DNA from: Verpa conica
Lineage: Eukaryota > Ascomycota > Pezizomycetes > Pezizales > Morchellaceae
Assembly (NCBI GenBank): GCA_033030425.1
Contig: JAUFSD010000003.1
Span: 2,666,001-2,730,000 of the forward strand
Reading direction: 5' to 3'
Length of the DNA stretch: 64,000 nt
The translations under genes were made by a program, and so were the position numbers. Positions within the stretch are counted from its first letter, which is position 1. Each line of letters begins with the position of its first letter. The notes under the pieces are model-generated. The model saw only the letters and a list, made by a program, of their open reading frames with translations. It did no database searches and had not been told where the DNA came from. Shown piece by piece: positions 60,444 to 64,000 of the stretch.

Positions 60444-61195
60444 AGTGCCAGAGCGTTGCTGTGTGAAACGCATCTTGTAGGGGGACGGAATTGTTGAGTG
60501 GTTGAGAATAGTTTGGGGAAGCCGTTGAGTAGGGGCAGCTGGCTAGAGTACAGAGTAGAGAGCTTGCGTTGCCAGTGTATAACTGGGTATGTGTTGGGGA
60601 TATCTGGGAATGACACCTTCGCATTCTTTTCTCCTTAGAGAAATTGTTGAGAAACCTAACCCTGGCGGTAATACTGATTTGGTAGGATTGAGCGGTGGGC
60701 ATGACATTAAAGACAACTTTCAACACGCGTGACCCCTGAGGTATTGTCATTTAAAGAGAGCTGTAGAGAAGGGGGGGGAGTATTCTTCTGTTCACTATTG
60801 ACTATTCACTCGCTATCACTATCCATTCATTCCCATAATCTACATACTCAGATACCTATAAATCCCTAATAATGCTTCTGCTTCGCTCGCTCCGGATCCT
60901 TGCCTCCCTCCCCACAGGCACTCTTTTCTACCTCCTCTTCTCTGGGCTTACATTCTCTCGCCCCTTATCGATACTGCCCTCCATCACCCGGACGCGTGTC
61001 GCCCACTACTATCGGGACTCGGCTCCCTCCCAAAGCAAACGGGGGATCCTTTTTCGGGTTGCCCAAAAGCTTGGCATGGCCCGCTAAATCCCAGAGCCTC
61101 AATCCTTGGCACCCAATCGTGACCTCAACTCTTTTTTCTTTCGCGCATAACCCCACGTTTTCCACACATCCCATTATCATCGCTGCAAATCAACA
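60444..61195. promoter_or_regulatory. Shared divergent promoter region with an upstream ATG frame
   Basis: WBP1 (minus) and the DEAD-box helicase (plus) start 752 bases apart, head to head. A 71-codon ATG frame at 60872-61087 (plus, LLRSLRILASLPTG near its start) lies in the helicase leader or promoter; it shows no family feature and may be an upstream ORF or chance. A T/C-rich run precedes the helicase ATG. Confidence 0.5.
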
Positions 61196-63301
61196 ATGGC
61201 AAACCAAAATGCTGCTGCCGTAGCTAGCATAATCGATAAACTTAAAAAACGGAAACGGGGAGATACAGATACAACGCCGAAAAAAGATTCAGAGGTTACA
61301 ATTGGGGATGAGGATGGAAGGAAGAAACAGAAGAAGCGCCAGTCGGATGCCAGGGTAGGAGAAGATGCTGAGCAAACCCCAGAGAAAAAGGAAAAAAAGA
61401 AATCAAAGAAATCAAGGAGAAGAAAGGCGGATATAGACGCCAAAGATAATGATAATGATAATATTAATATTACGGAAGACGAGCCACAGCCATTGGACGA
61501 ACAACAACCAGAGGACGAACCCAAACCCAAATCAAAAGATAAAAAACAACGAAAAAAGGAAAAGAAATTGAAATTAGCCGACGACGACGCCTCAGCTTTA
61601 TCAAAACACAAATCTATCCGCCAAAAGCTCGATAAAGTCAAAGTCAAAGCCATTCAACCACCAACCACTGATGGAACCACCCCCAAAGACGAAGCCCCAC
61701 CTATTGACCCCAAAGGGCTCGAACCACTTCCCCAGCCCGAACAAATCAAGGACCCAAAAAGGAAAGCCGTCCTTGCATTATCTCTCCCACCATGGCTTGC
61801 AGCTCCTATTACTGTCACCCCTAGTACTACAGTCCCCTTCAATAGTATGACTGGAATATCACCAAAGCTACTGGCTCGGTTAGAGACCTTGGGTCTCTCG
61901 GACGCATTTGCGGTGCAGTCTGTAGTTGTCCCGCTACTCCTAAAGGATGGTGCTGGCGACGTCTGCATATCTGCCGCTACAGGATCCGGAAAGACACTAT
62001 CCTACATTCTCCCCATCATCCAATCACTCTCCACCCGGGTCGTTACACGTCTACGTGCGGTGGTTGTGGTGCCCACAAGAGAACTTGTCTCGCAAGTTCT
62101 CTCAACCGCAGTGTCATTGACCTCGGGGACTGGGTTGAAGGTGGGGACTGCTGTCGGGTCCAAAGCGCTAATGGGTGAACAGGCTCTCCTTATCGACCAG
62201 AGCGAACACAGTGACAAAGGAAGCAAAGTGGACATTCTCATTACCACTCCAGGACGACTGGTTGAGCATATTAAAAATACTCCCAATTTTTGTCTAGCAT
62301 GGGTCAAGTGGCTAGTCATCGACGAAGCAGATCGACTCCTCGCTCAGAGTTTTCAAGAGTGGGTTGACGTCGTTATTGGATCGATCGAGAGTGCTGCTAG
62401 AGACCAAGAATGGGGTGGGGATATGGGGATTGCCTTAGAGAACCTTGGTATCAGAGTCAAGAAGGAGCGGGCAGACGTACGAAAAGTGGTGTTGAGTGCA
62501 ACTATGACTAGGGATTCAGGAAAACTCGCAGGATTGAGGTTAAGAAGGCCAACAATGGTGGTCGTTGAGAATGCCATGAAATCGATAGGTGGAGACGCAG
62601 GGGAAGGGACCCCTGAAGACGAAAATGAAAGCGATGATGATGATATACCAGATGAAGTGTTCTCAGTACCAATGGAGCTTAGAGAATACGCCATTCCAGT
62701 TATGAATACGGAATATAAACCCCTCCACCTCATGTACCTCCTCCGCGATCGAGTCATCAAGAAAGGAACAATCGTGTTTGTAAAGAGCAATGAAGGAGCC
62801 GCTAGACTATCTAAGCTTATCGAAGCGGTGGTCGAGGGAATTGAAGGGCTCGATAAAGGGGCTGGATGGACGACCGGATTAGTCACTGGAGAAATGGAGA
62901 AGAAGCGCCGGGAGAAGGTACTCCGGGCTTTCAAAAAGGGCGAAGTTCATATGTAAGTCAAGCCACATTCATTACTCATCGAATCCAGCTAACAATAAAA
63001 TAGTCTCGTCTGCTCAGATCTCATTTCTCGTGGTCTTGATCTCCCACATGTCGATAATGTAGTAAACTACGACATCCCTTCTAGCACACGTGCATATGTG
63101 CATCGTGTTGGTCGTACTGCAAGAGCTGGGAAGGAGGGTGATGCTTTTACGCTCTTGGCTGATAAGGAAGCGAGGTGGTTTTGGAGGAATATTTCGAAGG
63201 GGATTCGGAGGAGGGATGAAGGGATTGAGAGGCTGGCTGTTGGGTTGGAAGAGGAAGGAATGGGATGGAGGGGAGTTTATGAGGGGGTTCTGTATGGGTA
63301 G
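61196..63301 (+). CDS. DBP6: DEAD-box RNA helicase, Dbp6/DDX51-like
   Basis: Two exons, 61196-62952 and 63004-63301 (51-base intron), give 684 residues. Dbp6 is a nucleolar helicase needed for early 60S ribosomal-subunit assembly. The first 170 residues are a Lys/Asp/Glu-rich tail (RKKQKKRQSD, KEKKKSKKSRRRK), typical of nucleolar targeting. Motifs in order: AATGSGKT (260-267), VVVPTREL, TTPGRLVEHI, VIDEADRLL (DEAD 376-379), SATMT (434-438), an acidic insert (EDENESDDDDIPDE), then GTIVFVKSNEGAARLSK. The second exon supplies LVCSDLISRGLDLPHVDNVVNYDIP and HRVGRTARAG, so the intron must be removed for activity. Conserved order, short spacings and the weakly related, highly charged N-terminus fit Dbp6 rather than other DEAD-box groups. 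The gene is 237 bases upstream of the mitochondrial SerRS gene on the same strand. Confidence 0.9.
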
Positions 63302-63538
63302 GGGCGGGGTGTATGATATAATGTACTACAATTTTGTATTCTATGTATGTGTTGGCTCTTTTCATATATCAACGGAGTTCTTTGTATTGTATCAGTCCAG
63401 CGATTGATATTTTGTGATTGAGGCTCAGGTAGTGTTGGAGAGTGTTCCTCATTGTCATTGTCTACTGCCTTACTAAAGAACGCCCCCCTCCCCTCCCCTC
63501 CCCCGCCAGAACTTCATGTACCTCAATTGCTTCTGACA
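63302..63538. other. Spacer between helicase and mitochondrial SerRS genes
   Basis: A short spacer of 237 bases holding the helicase 3' end and the SerRS promoter. A CCCCT-type run (about 63481-63506) precedes the SerRS start. Confidence 0.5.
63516..63536 (+). promoter_or_regulatory. Six-codon upstream ORF before mitochondrial SerRS
   Basis: ATG 63516 opens a frame of six codons (MYLNCF) and stops at TGA 63534-63536, two bases before the SerRS ATG at 63539. If it lies in the mRNA leader it could limit initiation at the main start. Confidence 0.5.
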
Positions 63539-64000
63539 ATGATTCTCCGACTCCCCCGAACCCCCCCCATCTGTCTCTCCTGCCGTACCGCCACCACCGC
63601 CCATAACAGCCACCGTCTCCGTCTCCTCTCCACCGCCAGCACACCCAACCCACCCACCGCCCCCAAACCAACCCCAAACCTCCGCGCTATCCGCGAATCC
63701 GCAGATTACCACGCCCAAAACTGCATCGACAGAAACTACCCTACCCTTGCCTCAGTCCCCTCACGAATCCTCTCCCTACACTCCGAAATCACAGCCCTCC
63801 AAAGATCTGCCCGCAACGACCGAGAAATCGTCAACGGACTAACAGCACACATCAAATCCCTCGCCCAGAATGGACATCACCTACCTGAGCAAGTACTTAC
63901 AGAAGCCAAAAACCTAAAGGGGAAACTCGCCACCATCGAAGCCACCGAAAGCAGCCTCGATGCAGAAATGCGTGCTCTCGCACTATCATTGCCGAACCAG
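63539..64000 (+). CDS. Mitochondrial seryl-tRNA synthetase, N-terminal part
   Basis: The frame from ATG 63539 stays open for 154 codons to the window edge, so the gene is cut by the window. It charges mitochondrial tRNA-Ser. The first 45 or so residues are Arg/Ser/Thr/Pro-rich without acids (MILRLPRTPPICLSC, HRLRLLSTAST), a mitochondrial targeting sequence. Then comes the seryl-tRNA synthetase N-terminal arm: NLRAIRESADYHAQNCIDRNY, followed by two long helices (SRILSLHSEITALQRSARND and LPEQVLTEAKNLKGKLATIE) forming the antiparallel coiled coil that grips the long variable arm of tRNA-Ser. The last residues, ALSLPNQ, match the family's 'LPN' turn that leads into the catalytic core. Minus-strand Gly/Trp-rich frames at 63462-63718 are its shadows. 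Yeast DIA4 is the counterpart. Confidence 0.88.
   Translation, partial: MILRLPRTPPICLSCRTATTAHNSHRLRLLSTASTPNPPTAPKPTPNLRAIRESADYHAQNCIDRNYPTLASVPSRILSLHSEITALQRSARNDREIVNGLTAHIKSLAQNGHHLPEQVLTEAKNLKGKLATIEATESSLDAEMRALALSLPNQ

Noticed and set aside
61177..61653. 158-codon Ser/Phe/Leu-rich minus frame
   Set aside because: It is the antisense shadow of the Lys/Asp/Glu-rich helicase N-terminus.
63462..63718. Gly/Trp-rich minus frames at the right edge
   Set aside because: They are shadows of the Pro/Thr-rich targeting sequence of the mitochondrial SerRS gene.
1..64000. CRISPR array, bacterial operons or prophage
   Set aside because: No regularly spaced repeats; spliced fungal genes throughout; nothing prokaryotic is present.

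Overview
The window is nuclear DNA from a filamentous ascomycete (Pezizomycotina-type). Every confident gene is a fungal housekeeping or regulatory gene. Most are interrupted by short introns (about 50-115 bases) with GT..AG ends and CTAAC/CTGAC-like branch sites. Zn2Cys6 and fungal bZIP regulators are present. The long gene-poor, A+T-rich middle would fit an early-diverging lineage with a large repeat-rich genome, such as Pezizomycetes, but nothing here fixes the class. No tRNA, rRNA, CRISPR array or bacterial-style operon was seen.

Layout. 1-9.4 kb: a small multi-span membrane protein (minus), the Golgi Qa-SNARE syntaxin 5/SED5 (plus, three exons) and an F-box-like protein (plus, three exons). 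9.4-14.8 kb: no gene. 14.8-15.8 kb: a bZIP regulator (minus, two exons). 15.8-43.3 kb: a 27 kb gene desert with homopolymer tracts, microsatellites, two inverted-repeat (MITE-like) elements, a decayed short-chain dehydrogenase, a block resembling mitochondrial group II intron DNA, a 50-residue Cys-rich microprotein gene and one small secreted cysteine-rich gene. 43.3-46.3 kb: a six-exon Zn2Cys6 regulator. 48.2-64 kb: a compact housekeeping block: WDR7/rabconnectin-3beta-like WD40 protein (minus, six exons), membrane-anchored glutaredoxin (plus), alpha/beta hydrolase with a long disordered N-terminus (plus), oligosaccharyltransferase subunit WBP1/OST48 (minus), DBP6/DDX51-like DEAD-box helicase (plus), and the first 154 codons of mitochondrial seryl-tRNA synthetase running off the right edge.

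The genes are not one pathway. Several act in the secretory/endomembrane system (SED5 in Golgi fusion, WBP1 in ER N-glycosylation, the glutaredoxin probably in the early secretory pathway, the WDR7-like protein probably with V-ATPase). Two serve translation (60S biogenesis helicase, mitochondrial tRNA charging).

The most interesting object is the cysteine-rich secreted gene at 38217-38691 (minus). After a signal peptide and a Lys-Arg processing site, it encodes two consecutive 30-residue cysteine modules. The second module fills exactly one 90-base symmetric phase-1 exon. A third exon starts a third module with the same six residues and then stops. Both introns share sequence, which points to tandem exon duplication. 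The gene lies in the desert between a pseudogene and a MITE-like element, which is effector-like context.
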